Assembly (NCBI GenBank): GCA_964632505.1
Contig: CAZWCE010000001.1
Span: 310,001 to 374,000 of the forward strand
DNA length: 64,000 bases
Source: CAZWCE01 sp964632505
GTDB taxonomy: Bacteria; Planctomycetota; Planctomycetia; Pirellulales; Thermoguttaceae
Reading direction: 5' to 3'
Below are positions 27,613-35,978 of the stretch, one piece after another; the stretch's first letter is position 1, and each line of letters begins with the position of its first letter. The translations under genes were made by a program, and so were the position numbers. The notes beneath the pieces are model-generated. The model did no database searches, had not been told where the DNA came from, and saw only the letters and a list, made by a program, of their open reading frames with translations.

Positions 27613-28629
27613 ATGATCGTAACGACCAAAGACCTGTTCGCCCAGGCGTACGGCAAGTACGCGATCGGTGCGTACAACATCAACAATCTCGAACAGACCG
27701 TGGGCCTGTTCCGCGGCAACCTCGGCAAATCGGCGAGCAACGACGACCCGAACGACGACGGCAAGAGCGCGCCGTTCATCATCCAGATCTCGCGCGGTGC
27801 CCGGGGCTACACCGACAAGCGTTTCCTCGAAGCGATGATCCGCACCGCCAGCGAGGTGTTCCCCGACGCCATTTTCGCCGTGCACCTGGACCACGGCACC
27901 GAAGAGGCGGCCTACGACTGCATCGAGAGCGGTTTCTACAGCTCGGTCATGATCGACGCCTCGCACGAACCGTTCGAGAAGAACATCGAGATCACCAAGC
28001 GCGTGGTCGAGCGTGCCCATGAGAAGGGCGTGGTCGTGGAGGCGGAACTCGGCCAGCTCGGCGGCGTGGAAGAGGACATCGTCGGCAGCGTTTGCCTGAC
28101 CGAACCCGAAGAGGCGGCGGAGTTCATCGACAAGACCGGCTGCGACTCGCTCGCGGTGGCGATCGGCACCTCCCACGGAGCGTACAAGTTCAGCGGCAGC
28201 CAGGGGCTCCACTTCGACGTGCTCGAGAAGATCCAGAAAGCGGTTCCGGAAGGCTATCCCCTGGTCATGCACGGTTCGAGCAGCGTGCCGAGCGATCTGG
28301 TCAAGCGCATCAACGACGCCGGCGGCAAGATTCAGGACGCCAGCGGCGTGGACGAAGACCAGTACAATCCGGCCGCCAAGATGGGCGTCTGCAAGATCAA
28401 CATCGACACCGACGGCCGACTCGTCTGGTGCGCGGTCCACCGCGAATCGTTCCGCGACAACCCGGAAAACTTCGATTTGCGTCCGCCGGGAAAAGAATTC
28501 ATGAAGCAGTACGCCGAGTACATCACGCACAAGAACGTCAAGCTCGGTTCGGCCGGCCAACTCGAGGACGTCCGCAAGGCGCTCAAGGACTCCGACGGTT
28601 CGAGCTGCGGTTGCTGCTGCGGCGGTTGA
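27613..28629 (+). CDS. fba: Class II fructose-bisphosphate aldolase
   Basis: A 338-residue metal-dependent aldolase that cleaves fructose-1,6-bisphosphate to dihydroxyacetone phosphate and glyceraldehyde-3-phosphate, in glycolysis and gluconeogenesis. AVHLDHGTEE has D93 and zinc ligand H94. VVVEAELGQLGG carries a further metal-site Glu region. LAVAIGTSHGAYK and PLVMHGSSSVPSD supply phosphate contacts and a zinc His. GVCKINIDTDGR is the conserved C-terminal part. AAGGAGG precedes the ATG. The protein ends in an unusual SSCGCCCGG tail. Transcribed alone, with a terminator 42 nt downstream. Confidence 0.93.
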   Translation: MIVTTKDLFAQAYGKYAIGAYNINNLEQTVGLFRGNLGKSASNDDPNDDGKSAPFIIQISRGARGYTDKRFLEAMIRTASEVFPDAIFAVHLDHGTEEAAYDCIESGFYSSVMIDASHEPFEKNIEITKRVVERAHEKGVVVEAELGQLGGVEEDIVGSVCLTEPEEAAEFIDKTGCDSLAVAIGTSHGAYKFSGSQGLHFDVLEKIQKAVPEGYPLVMHGSSSVPSDLVKRINDAGGKIQDASGVDEDQYNPAAKMGVCKINIDTDGRLVWCAVHRESFRDNPENFDLRPPGKEFMKQYAEYITHKNVKLGSAGQLEDVRKALKDSDGSSCGCCCGG

Positions 28630-28671
28630 TCAACGCTTGAAGTTTGAACACGACGCTTGAAAAAGAACCAA

Positions 28672-28706
28672 CGGGAGAAGCACACGCGGTGCCTCTCCCG
28701 TTTTTT
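28672..28706 (+). terminator. Intrinsic terminator after fba
   Basis: CGGGAGA pairs with TCTCCCG, with an inner GCAC/GTGC step, followed by six T at 28701-28706. The remaining 28707-28997 stretch is GC-rich, then A-rich (around 28840-28875), with no convincing gene. Confidence 0.85.
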
Positions 28707-28997
28707 GTTGCGCGTCGAGTATCGATACGATTCATCCGTTCATCAGGATTCGGGCGTACACCTCTTCTTGGGGGCGATCCGGCGGGGCGACGACCGCCAC
28801 CTCCATCGCCACGGCGCCCGCGGCCGGCAAGCCGATCCGGCAAAAAAACCCGAGAAAAAATCGAAAAAAAAGGTGTGCATTTTCATCATGCGTCTGCCAT
28901 ATAAAAAAGAGAGTGCCCTGGCCGGTTAGAAATCATCTTTTCCGTGGGGGGGAGGCAAGGAAAATTCCGAAAGTGGACAAATATTCTCCAGGCGCGA

Positions 28998-29027
28998 TTG
29001 TGACGGATCAAGCAATTTTGATAAAAT
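28998..29027 (+). promoter_or_regulatory. Possible promoter for the secretin-like gene
   Basis: TTGTGA, 18-nt spacer, TAAAAT. It would give a leader of about 90 nt before ATG 29127. Pattern match only. Confidence 0.4.
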
Positions 29028-29126
29028 AACCATTGTACCCGATTCGAGGGTCTCCCATTTTCGATTCGGGCCGAAATGCCCGTTTTCCCCTTTTCGAGTT
29101 GCTGCTTTTTCAGAAGGAGTTCGACG

Positions 29127-30050
29127 ATGTCTTCATGCAAAATGACGCTTCCGGCGGTATTTCTGATCTTCTCGCTCGGCTGCTTGGTGGGCCTCGGCGC
29201 CCCGGTGGATGCCCAGGAACAGGGTCCGGCATTCCTCCCTCCCCCCAACCCATCACTCGCAACAGGGCCACAGACTGCGCCCCATTATGACCCGGGGCAG
29301 TCGCCCCCTCCCTACGGCCCGATCCCGATGCAGTCGCTCATGGTCGAGGTGACCGTCTTGACCACGGTCGCCGACCAGACGCAGGGGGTTCCGGAAAAGT
29401 CGCTCGAGAAGATCGTCGCCCAAATCGGGTTTGCCAAGCCGAACGATAAGAACGAAACTCCCGGCATGCTGCTCATGCAGGATCTCTCCGAGAAGCTTGA
29501 AAAAGAGGGCCGCACGCTGCGATCGCTCGATTCCTTCAAACTGAGCACCAACTCCGGCGCGCCGTCGATGATTCAGATCGGCAGCCGAATCCCCCGCGTC
29601 TCCGGCTCCGCAAGCCGGGGCGGCAGCGTGCAGAACACCGTCACGTTGGAAAACGTCGGGAAGCAGTTGGGCATCACGACCCGGTCGCGGGGTGAGAAGA
29701 TTTTCGTCGAACTCAACTGGGAAAGCAGCGAAATGGGACCGGAGGAGGAAGGCACGTCGGTCTCGGTCCACAAGAGCGACGACGGCGACAAGATCGTCCG
29801 GACCCCGCCGCTCTTCTCCAGCGTCGCCAAGACGAACCTGCTACTGACTCCCGGCCAGCCGACGCTCTGCACCGCCTCGATGACCAGCGACGGCGAGAAA
29901 ATCACCGAAACAATGATGGTCATTCGAGCCTATCCCTTGACGGACGCCGAGCATCCTCAGGGCAAGAAGAACCATCCTCAGCCGGGCCTGAAACCGGTTT
30001 CGCAACCACCCGAGCCGCAATCACCCCGGGGAGAAAAGGAAAAGCAGTAG
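29127..30050 (+). CDS. Secreted protein with short secretin-like segment
   Basis: A 307-residue exported protein. The signal peptide (MTLPAVFLIFSLGCLVGLGA, residues 6-25) is followed by a Pro-rich linker (PPPNPSLATGPQ, SPPPYGPIPM). The middle part, SMIQIGSRIPRVSGSASRGG and VTLENVGKQLGITTRSRGE, resembles the C-terminal secretin fold seen in GspD-like proteins. Here it is reduced to a single short module without N-domains. The tail is Pro/Gln/Lys-rich. AGAAGGAG precedes the ATG. A true secretin pore is unlikely at this size, so it may be an envelope-associated relative. It ends against the convergent lipase-like gene. Confidence 0.65.
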   Translation: MSSCKMTLPAVFLIFSLGCLVGLGAPVDAQEQGPAFLPPPNPSLATGPQTAPHYDPGQSPPPYGPIPMQSLMVEVTVLTTVADQTQGVPEKSLEKIVAQIGFAKPNDKNETPGMLLMQDLSEKLEKEGRTLRSLDSFKLSTNSGAPSMIQIGSRIPRVSGSASRGGSVQNTVTLENVGKQLGITTRSRGEKIFVELNWESSEMGPEEEGTSVSVHKSDDGDKIVRTPPLFSSVAKTNLLLTPGQPTLCTASMTSDGEKITETMMVIRAYPLTDAEHPQGKKNHPQPGLKPVSQPPEPQSPRGEKEKQ

Positions 30051-30061
30051 ATCGCTCCCCC

Positions 30062-30916
30062 TCATTTTCCCTCATCGGGTTCGCTCCGAGCGAGGATCCA
30101 CCGGGCGAGGTCGTCGACCACCTGGTCGCGCTCCGGTTCGTGGACCAGGTCGTGGTAGAGATGGGGGTAGATCTTCAGCGTTTTATCCGCCGCGCCGGCC
30201 TGCATGACCAAATGTTCACTTCCGGCCGGGTGGGTCGCCCGATCGCCCGTGCCGTGAATCGCCAACAGCGGTAGCCGCACTTCCGAGAGATGACGGAGGC
30301 AGAATCGGGCGTTTTCCAGCAGCAGGTAACAGATGCGCAAGGGGAGGTAGCCGTGGAAGACGAGCGGGTCTTCGCGGAATTGCTTCACGGCGACCGGATC
30401 GCGCGAGAGTCCACTCGCCCCGAGATGCACTCCCGGCCCTTTGGGAAAGAAGCGGCTGGTCCATTTCGCCGCCCAACGCAACGGGCCGAAGGCGTAGCGC
30501 CCCAGGTGCAGGGCCGGCGCACTGAAGATCGCCCCCCGCACGCCTTCCGGCTGCCGCTCGATCGCCCAACGGCAGAGGATCCCCCCGCCCATGCTGTGCC
30601 CGAGCACGAACAGCGGTGGTTCGGGATATTCCTCCCGGACCGCATCGACGAACGCGGAAAGATCGTCGAGGTAGATCTCGAACTCATCGACCCAGGAGCG
30701 GAAGCCGGGCGATTTTCCGTGTCCCCGCAGATCGAGCGCCTCGACGGTCACCCCTTTCTCGGCCAGCATCTCGGCGACATCGGCATAGCGACCGGCATGT
30801 TCGCTCACGCCGTGAATCCATACGAGTACCGCTTTTTGGGTGGGATTCGCTTTCCATGAGTAATGGTGCAGGCCGAGTCCGTCGGGGGTATCAAACGTCT
30901 TTTCTTCAGTTATCAT
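30062..30916 (-). CDS. Alpha/beta hydrolase, monoacylglycerol-lipase-like
   Basis: A 284-residue hydrolase. The nucleophile elbow GHSMGG places Ser at 108. HGTGDRATHP gives the acid Asp (about 225), and YHDLVHE the His (about 255), completing the triad. WIHGVSEHAGRY supplies the oxyanion loop, and LDLRGHGKSPG is the characteristic second motif of the monoglyceride lipase/lysophospholipase branch (Hydrolase_4). No signal peptide, so it acts in the cytoplasm on small esters. The probable promoter on the minus strand is at 31068-31076. Confidence 0.85.
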   Translation of the reverse strand: MITEEKTFDTPDGLGLHHYSWKANPTQKAVLVWIHGVSEHAGRYADVAEMLAEKGVTVEALDLRGHGKSPGFRSWVDEFEIYLDDLSAFVDAVREEYPEPPLFVLGHSMGGGILCRWAIERQPEGVRGAIFSAPALHLGRYAFGPLRWAAKWTSRFFPKGPGVHLGASGLSRDPVAVKQFREDPLVFHGYLPLRICYLLLENARFCLRHLSEVRLPLLAIHGTGDRATHPAGSEHLVMQAGAADKTLKIYPHLYHDLVHEPERDQVVDDLARWILARSEPDEGK

Positions 30917-31304
30917 GATTGTTTCGATCCTTCCGCATTCACCGAACGAGAGAGGAAATCCGACGAATCGCTTTTCCGTCGAAAGGAAGTGGATGGAAAG
31001 AAAAAAGGTCGTTGGGCGCGAGGCGCGCTCCTGCCGGGGGCCCTTTTCGTCAAGGTTTCTCTACATTATTATAGCAGGGGCGAATCGGAATCTGCGCTTC
31101 CTCCCGGTACACGGTGGATGAGACTTCATCGTATCGCACTTGCCGGGAGGCGACAAGATCCCGAGTCGCCGTTTCGCCGGGCAAAAATGCCGCAATCGGC
31201 GGCCCCCGATCCTTTGACGTTCGCACGGGACAGCGGAAAGGCGAGCCTCTTTTCCTCCGACCCACACCTTCACCACACCTTTGATGACACGGGAGTTAGA
31301 TTCA
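30917..31304. other. Divergent intergenic region
   Basis: About 390 nt lie between the hydrolase (minus) and the aminotransferase (plus). Besides the minus-strand -10 at 31068-31073, I see no gene. Small open frames on both strands lack ribosome sites. Confidence 0.45.
31068..31076 (-). promoter_or_regulatory. Extended -10 element upstream of the hydrolase gene
   Basis: On the minus strand TGCTATAAT is an extended -10 (TGnTATAAT) without a clear -35. Start near 31061, leader about 145 nt. Confidence 0.4.
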
Positions 31305-32501
31305 ATGGCTATGGAAATCTCGCAAATTCTTCAAGCGATGGAACCTTCGGCCACCATGGCGATGGCCTCCAAGGCAAAGGAGCTGAAAGCGACCGGAAAG
31401 ACGGTCTACGACCTGAGCTTGGGAGAACCGGATTTCGACACGCCGAAACATATCTGTGATGCCGCCGTCGAGGCGATGCGCGCCGGCAAGACCCATTACA
31501 CTCCCGCTCCCGGCATCCCCGAACTCCGGGAGGCGATCGCCGACGCTTACCAAGACCGCTACGGACTCGAATACAGCCCCTCACAAATCGTCGTCTCCAA
31601 CGGCGCCAAGCACGTCCTGCACAACGTGTTCACCGCGCTGATCGATCCCGGCGACGAAGTCATCATTCCCGCCCCCTACTGGGTCAGCTACGCCGCGTTG
31701 GTGAAGCTCTGCCGGGGCGTGCCGGTGATCGTCCAAACCAACCAAGCCAACGATTTCAAACTCACCGCCGAAAAATTCGAGGAAGCGGTCACCGACAAGA
31801 CCAAGATCATCCTGCTCTGCAGTCCCTCGAACCCGACCGGCAGCATGTACGAGCCGGAAGACCTCGCCGCCCTGGCCGACGTGGCGATCGAAAAGGACCT
31901 GATCGTCGTGGCCGATGAGATCTACGACCGACTGGTCTATCCCGGGCACCAGTTCGCCAGTTTCGCGACCGTCCGTCCCGGGCTCCAGGAACGGACCATC
32001 CTGGTCAACGGCGTCAGCAAGACCTATGCCATGACCGGCTGGCGTATCGGTTGGACCTTCGCCCCCGAGCACGTCGCCAAGAAGATGAGCGCCCTCCAGA
32101 GCCAGGAAACCTCGAATCCTTGCAGCATCAGCCAGCATGCGGCGATCGCGGCGATCCAGGGCGACCAGAGTTGCGTCGAGGAAATGCTCGAGCAGTTCAC
32201 CAAGCGGCGCGCGTTTGTCCAGAAGCGCATCCGAGAGATTCCCGGGCTCAATTGCTCCGAAATGGCCGGCGCTTTTTACGCCTACATCAATATCGAAGAG
32301 CACCTCGGCAAGCAGTACGGCGAGGTGCAGGTCGACAACTCCAAGGATTGGTGCCTGGCCCTACTGACGCAGAAGAACGTCGCCACGGTCATGGGCTCCG
32401 CCTTCGGCACCGAGGGATACGCCCGGGCCTCGTTTGCCACGAGCATGGAAAACCTCAAGGCGGCATTCGATCGCATCGAAGCGTTCGTGACTGGCAAATA
32501 A
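31305..32501 (+). CDS. Class I/II pyridoxal-phosphate aminotransferase (aspartate aminotransferase type)
   Basis: A 398-residue fold-type I aminotransferase. DLSLGEPDFDTP and HYTPAPGIPELREAIA are the N-terminal signature. LLCSPSNPTGS holds the conserved Asn, and VVADEIYDRLVY the Asp and Tyr that hold the cofactor. GVSKTYAMTGWRIGW carries Lys 239, the PLP Schiff base. It transfers amino groups between aspartate (or a related amino acid) and 2-oxoglutarate in the cytoplasm. I took ATG 31305 (GGGAG nine bases upstream); ATG 31284 is also open. It is followed by galU after 50 nt and probably heads a three-gene operon. Confidence 0.88.
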   Translation: MAMEISQILQAMEPSATMAMASKAKELKATGKTVYDLSLGEPDFDTPKHICDAAVEAMRAGKTHYTPAPGIPELREAIADAYQDRYGLEYSPSQIVVSNGAKHVLHNVFTALIDPGDEVIIPAPYWVSYAALVKLCRGVPVIVQTNQANDFKLTAEKFEEAVTDKTKIILLCSPSNPTGSMYEPEDLAALADVAIEKDLIVVADEIYDRLVYPGHQFASFATVRPGLQERTILVNGVSKTYAMTGWRIGWTFAPEHVAKKMSALQSQETSNPCSISQHAAIAAIQGDQSCVEEMLEQFTKRRAFVQKRIREIPGLNCSEMAGAFYAYINIEEHLGKQYGEVQVDNSKDWCLALLTQKNVATVMGSAFGTEGYARASFATSMENLKAAFDRIEAFVTGK

Positions 32502-32551
32502 CCCATCCAAGACGACCGATATTTTTCGACCTGTCCTGAAGGAGTCTTACG

Positions 32552-33451
32552 ATGATCGATCTCGCCGTCATTCCCGTCGCCGGACGCGGCACCCGACTCT
32601 TGCCGTTGACCAAAAGCCAGCCGAAGGAGATGCTCCCGATCGGCATGAAACCGGTGGTGCAGTATGTCGTCGAGGAGCTGATCCGATGCGGCGTCCACCG
32701 GATGCTCTTCGTCACCGGACCGGGCAAGACGGCGATCGAGAACCACTTCGACATCAACGTCGAACTGATCGACCATCTCCGAAAGACCGGCAAGGAGGAG
32801 CTTATGGCGGAGCTTTCCTTCGAGCGGGAAGAGGCCGACTACTTCTACACCCGACAGCGCCGGCAGTTGGGCCTGGGCCACGCCGTCCTCTGTGCCGAGC
32901 CGTTCGTCAAGGGACAACGGTTCGTCATCGCCCTGGGCGATTCGATCATCGGTCTCCAGGCGCAGTCCCGGGTGGTCGAACAGATGATCGACGTTTTTGA
33001 ACAGCACGACGTCTACGGCGTGATCGCCTTCCAGGAGGTCGCCCCCGAAGCCGTCGTCCGATACGGCATCGCCGAACCGACTCGGAAAATCACCCCGAGC
33101 GACACCGTCTTCGAGCTGAAGGACCTGATCGAGAAGCCGGGCGTCGAAGAGGCCCCCAGCCGGATGGCCGTCGCCGCCCGATACGTCTTCTCGCCCGATA
33201 TCTTCGGATATCTCAAGGAGACCGAACCGGGGAAAGGCGGCGAAATCCAGCTCACCGATGCGATCCGCAAGCTCATCCGCGATCGCAAAAAAGTGCTGGG
33301 CATCCGCATCCCCCCACAACACCGACGGTACGACATCGGCAATTCTCAGAGTTACTTCGAAACATTCTTTCGCTTCGTCATGGCTGATCCGGAACAAGGA
33401 CCCGCGATTCGGGAAATGGTTCAGAGGATCCTCGACGAGCAAGACGCCTGA
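32552..33451 (+). CDS. galU: UTP--glucose-1-phosphate uridylyltransferase
   Basis: A 299-residue nucleotidyltransferase that makes UDP-glucose from UTP and glucose-1-phosphate for glycan synthesis. The N-terminal PVAGRGTRLLPLTKSQPKEM and PIGMKPVVQYVVEE are the GalU signature. ALGDSIIG (nucleotide-binding Asp), LIEKPGVEEAPS and GEIQLTDAIRKL complete the fold. GAAGGAG precedes ATG 32552. It sits 50 nt after the aminotransferase and 21 nt before the hydroxyacid dehydrogenase, so the three are probably co-transcribed. Cytoplasmic. Confidence 0.92.
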   Translation: MIDLAVIPVAGRGTRLLPLTKSQPKEMLPIGMKPVVQYVVEELIRCGVHRMLFVTGPGKTAIENHFDINVELIDHLRKTGKEELMAELSFEREEADYFYTRQRRQLGLGHAVLCAEPFVKGQRFVIALGDSIIGLQAQSRVVEQMIDVFEQHDVYGVIAFQEVAPEAVVRYGIAEPTRKITPSDTVFELKDLIEKPGVEEAPSRMAVAARYVFSPDIFGYLKETEPGKGGEIQLTDAIRKLIRDRKKVLGIRIPPQHRRYDIGNSQSYFETFFRFVMADPEQGPAIREMVQRILDEQDA

Positions 33452-33472
33452 TTTCCCAGGAAAGACCCTGCC

Positions 33473-34453
33473 ATGAAGATCGTCGTCCTCGACGGACATA
33501 CCCTCAACCCCGGCGATATGAGCTGGGACCCGATCTCCCGGTTGGGCGCGCTGACCGTCCACGAACACACTCCCGAGGAGCAGATCCTTGCCCGGGCCGG
33601 CGGGGCCGAGATCGTCCTGACGAATAAAACCCCGCTGACCGCGGACACGTTGGCCGCTCTCGACGAGTTGCGATATATCGGCGTGTTGGCCACGGGAGTG
33701 AACGTCGTCGATCTGGAGGCCGCACGAAAACGGAACCTCCCGGTGACGAACATTCCCCAATACAGCACCGCTTCGGTCGCGCAAATGACCATCGCCCACC
33801 TGCTGCATCTCTGTCACCATGTCGCCGAGCACGCCGCATCGGTCCGACGGGGAACCTGGGCCGAATGCCGGGACTTCTGCTACTGGGAATCACCGCAGAT
33901 CGAGCTCGAAGGCAAAACGATCGGCATCATCGGTTACGGCGAAATCGGACAGCGCACCGCCGCCTTGGCCCGAGCCCTGGGCATGAAGGTGCTCGGTTAT
34001 TCTCCCTCCCGCTGGAACGCCGTCGAGCGAGGCGAGGCCCCGGAGGTCACCGAATCGGGCGACAGGATCACCGATTGCGAGACCCTGCTTCGTGAGAGCG
34101 ACGTCGTATCCCTCCACTGCCCGCTGACCCAGGAAAATCGCCACCTGATCGACGCCCGGGCGATCGAACAAATGAAGCCGACCGCCTTTCTTCTGAATAC
34201 CGGACGCGGGGCACTGATCGACGAAGCGGCGCTGGCCGAGGCACTCAACAAGGGTCGGCTCGCCGGAGCGGGGCTCGACGTCCTTTCCACCGAACCTCCC
34301 GGGAAAGACAATCCGTTGTCGACCGCCGAGAACTGCTTCATCACGCCTCACATCGCCTGGGCCACTCGGGCGGCTCGTGAGAGATTGTTGCGCATCGCCG
34401 CCGACAACATCGCCGCCTTCCTCTCCGGAAAACCGAAAAACGTCGTCTCGTAG
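33473..34453 (+). CDS. D-2-hydroxyacid dehydrogenase (glycerate/phosphoglycerate-dehydrogenase family)
   Basis: A 326-residue NAD-dependent dehydrogenase. IIGYGEIGQRTAALARALGM is the Rossmann site. NTGRGALIDEAALAEAL carries the substrate Arg. AGLDVLSTEPP gives the catalytic Glu region, and TPHIAWAT the His. It interconverts a D-2-hydroxyacid and its oxo acid; hydroxypyruvate/glycerate is likely, but the substrate cannot be fixed. No ACT or serine-binding domain, so it is not the regulated SerA form. AGGAAAG precedes the ATG. It is the third gene of the set starting at 31305 and is followed by the hairpin region at 34498-34600. Confidence 0.87.
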   Translation: MKIVVLDGHTLNPGDMSWDPISRLGALTVHEHTPEEQILARAGGAEIVLTNKTPLTADTLAALDELRYIGVLATGVNVVDLEAARKRNLPVTNIPQYSTASVAQMTIAHLLHLCHHVAEHAASVRRGTWAECRDFCYWESPQIELEGKTIGIIGYGEIGQRTAALARALGMKVLGYSPSRWNAVERGEAPEVTESGDRITDCETLLRESDVVSLHCPLTQENRHLIDARAIEQMKPTAFLLNTGRGALIDEAALAEALNKGRLAGAGLDVLSTEPPGKDNPLSTAENCFITPHIAWATRAARERLLRIAADNIAAFLSGKPKNVVS

Positions 34454-34497
34454 ATTCTTCCTCTTTTCCCTCTTTCAACCTCTCGGAGGGAATGATT

Positions 34498-34558
34498 CGA
34501 TCATGCGGGTTCTGTTCTTTCTGTCTGTTTTCAAATAACAGTTTGCGGCTCATGATCG
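34498..34558 (+). repeat. Large intergenic stem-loop
   Basis: CGATCATG (34498-34505) pairs exactly with CATGATCG (34551-34558). Inside the 45-nt loop a second stem, CTGTT/AACAG (34525-34541), is possible. It lies in the 3' region of the hydroxyacid dehydrogenase transcript. Confidence 0.5.
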
Positions 34559-34559
34559 G

Positions 34560-34600
34560 GCCGGTTCTCGAAAAATGTCTCTTTTCCCGGCATTTTTTTT
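34560..34600 (+). terminator. Probable terminator after the aminotransferase-galU-dehydrogenase set
   Basis: GCCGG (34560-34564) pairs with CCGGC (34587-34591) across a 22-nt loop, then A and eight T (34593-34600). The loop is long, so the call is moderate. Confidence 0.45.
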
Positions 34601-34615
34601 GCTCAGAACAACCTT

Positions 34616-34653
34616 GCCGGAGAAAAAATGCTATGAAATAGTATCTCCCCGGC
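34616..34653 (+). promoter_or_regulatory. Stem-loop in the leader of the CheX-type gene
   Basis: GCCGG/CCGGC and AGA/TCT, with a two-base bulge, enclose an inner CTAT-gaa-ATAG hairpin. It lies about 110 nt upstream of the start at 34767 and may be a leader structure. Confidence 0.35.
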
Positions 34654-34766
34654 ACCCACTTCCCCCGCCCGCCCGTGGTGATGCCAGGAATCGGGTTCGC
34701 CCCCGGCGTTCAGGCATGTATTGATATCTGCAGAAAAAATATGGATTTCTACAGAGGATGGAAGAC

Positions 34767-35240
34767 ATGGCATCCACGGTTAAAGTCGACTATATCAACC
34801 CCTTTATCGAGGCGCTCGATCACACCTTCTCCACGATGGTTTCCTGCAAGGTCCGGCGAAAGCCGCCTTATCTGAAGGAGAAGAATCAATCCCTCTATCC
34901 GATCAGCGGGATCATCGGGCTCTCGGGCAAGGTCGTGGGGACGGTGGTGTTGACCGTATCCGATGAAGTGGCCTTGAAATCGGCCTCGGCCATGCTCATG
35001 ATGGAGCTCGAACAGATCAACGATGATGTGATGGATGCCGTCGGTGAATTGACGAACATGGTCGCCGGCAACGCCAAGGCGAAGCTCGAAGAATATCAGT
35101 TGAGCCTGAGTTTGCCGAACGTAATTCGCGGAAAAGATAGCGAGATACACTTCCCGCCGCAGGCTCAACCGATCACCATCCCCTTCGATTGCGACTGGGG
35201 ACCCCTCGCGCTGGAAGTCGGGTTCAGTTCTCCCGGGTGA
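34767..35240 (+). CDS. cheX: CheX-type chemotaxis phosphatase-like protein
   Basis: A 157-residue soluble protein of the CheC/CheX family, which removes phosphate from CheY-P. The motif MDAVGELTNMVAGNAK gives E94 and N97, the E-x2-N pair that inserts in the CheY active site; only one such motif is present, as in CheX. GIIGLSGKVVGTVVLTVSDEVALKSASAMLMME matches the family core. I use ATG 34767 with AGAGGA eight bases upstream; ATG 34758 is also possible. No CheY, CheA or receptor gene is adjacent, and CheW lies 5 kb away, so the protein may serve a dispersed signalling network. Confidence 0.82.
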   Translation: MASTVKVDYINPFIEALDHTFSTMVSCKVRRKPPYLKEKNQSLYPISGIIGLSGKVVGTVVLTVSDEVALKSASAMLMMELEQINDDVMDAVGELTNMVAGNAKAKLEEYQLSLSLPNVIRGKDSEIHFPPQAQPITIPFDCDWGPLALEVGFSSPG

Positions 35241-35277
35241 AATATCGACTCCCTCTGTCCTGATGACGAGCAGATGC

Positions 35278-35316
35278 AAAAAAAAGCAGCCCGCTCCCAA
35301 AAAAGAACGGACTGCT
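35278..35316 (-). terminator. Minus-strand intrinsic terminator
   Basis: Read on the minus strand, AGCAGTCCG pairs with CGGGCTGCT (one T-G wobble) and is followed by eight T (35285-35278). No minus-strand protein gene ends here, so it points to an unannotated minus-strand transcript. Confidence 0.7.
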
Positions 35317-35322
35317 CGATTT

Positions 35323-35525
35323 CCAGTGGGTTGAAGCGGTTGATTTCAGTAACACCTCTTCCAGATTACTGACCTCCGCGCCAGTTTCGGGAAAACCCAG
35401 AAACCCTAGAGGAGAAGCGACTTCCTCTTTCCCGGCGAACGGAACCACCTCCTATGAGTACAATCGACCCATTTCGCTGCCCTGGATGGTAAGTCGTCCT
35501 TGACCGACCTCCAAGAACCCACTGG
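35323..35525. ncRNA. Candidate structured RNA, strand undecided
   Basis: CCAGTGGGTT (35323-35332) and AACCCACTGG (35516-35525) are perfect reverse complements 183 nt apart. They enclose three hairpins. A is TCAGTAA/TTACTGA at 35346-35372. B is GTTTCGGG-aaaa-CCC-a-GAAAC at 35384-35404. C is AGAGGA/TCCTCT at 35408-35428. On the minus strand the element is followed within seven bases by the terminator at 35316-35278. On the plus strand it is followed within three bases by the terminator at 35528-35560. It matches none of the common RNAs I can recall (no tmRNA, RNase P or SRP signature). It could also be a structured 3' UTR of cheX. Confidence 0.45.
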
Positions 35526-35527
35526 TG

Positions 35528-35560
35528 GAAGAAAAGATCGAAAGACCTTTTCTTCTTTTT
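35528..35560 (+). terminator. Plus-strand intrinsic terminator
   Basis: GAAGAAAAG and CTTTTCTTC form a perfect 9-bp stem with a 10-nt loop, followed by five T (35556-35560). It ends either the cheX transcript or a plus-strand form of the structured RNA. The following 35561-35803 stretch has no recognisable gene. Confidence 0.75.
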
Positions 35561-35803
35561 CATCATCGAATGCGGGGGAGGGTTGAATTAACCGGGAAAA
35601 GACCACAATCCAAAATAACCTTCACAAGCAGCCCTCCGACAGACCGGTTGTATCGATTATCCCGATTTCCCGCTCCTTTCCCCCTTCAGGACTGCCTCGT
35701 CCCCCACGAAAGCCCCTTTCCTCGCGGCGTATCCCGACGTCACCGAGCCCGCCCGCCCCGGGACGGGAAGTTCCCGCTTTTCGGCAATTTCCCCTCAAAT
35801 AGG

Positions 35804-35833
35804 TTGACGTTCACCAGATATCCCAACTATACT
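35804..35833 (+). promoter_or_regulatory. Strong sigma70-like promoter for the secreted protein gene
   Basis: TTGACG, 18-nt spacer, TATACT. The expected start near 35840 leaves a leader of about 140 nt before ATG 35979. This is one of the best promoter matches in the window. Confidence 0.6.
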
Positions 35834-35978
35834 AAATGGTATCATTTTCGAAAAAAACGAATCCAAATGGTAAAATAGGATAGAGAACGCTCCCGTTCTG
35901 CGCCGGCGTCCCATCTCTCCGCCGACGCGGCATCTTGTCCCTCCCGTTCTATCTTCACCCGGAAGAAAAGAGCCAATC

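Noticed and set aside
35224..35448. 74-codon minus-strand frame in the structured intergenic region
   Set aside because: Its start codon overlaps the only ribosome-site-like sequence and it runs through the minus-strand terminator, so a non-coding RNA fits better.
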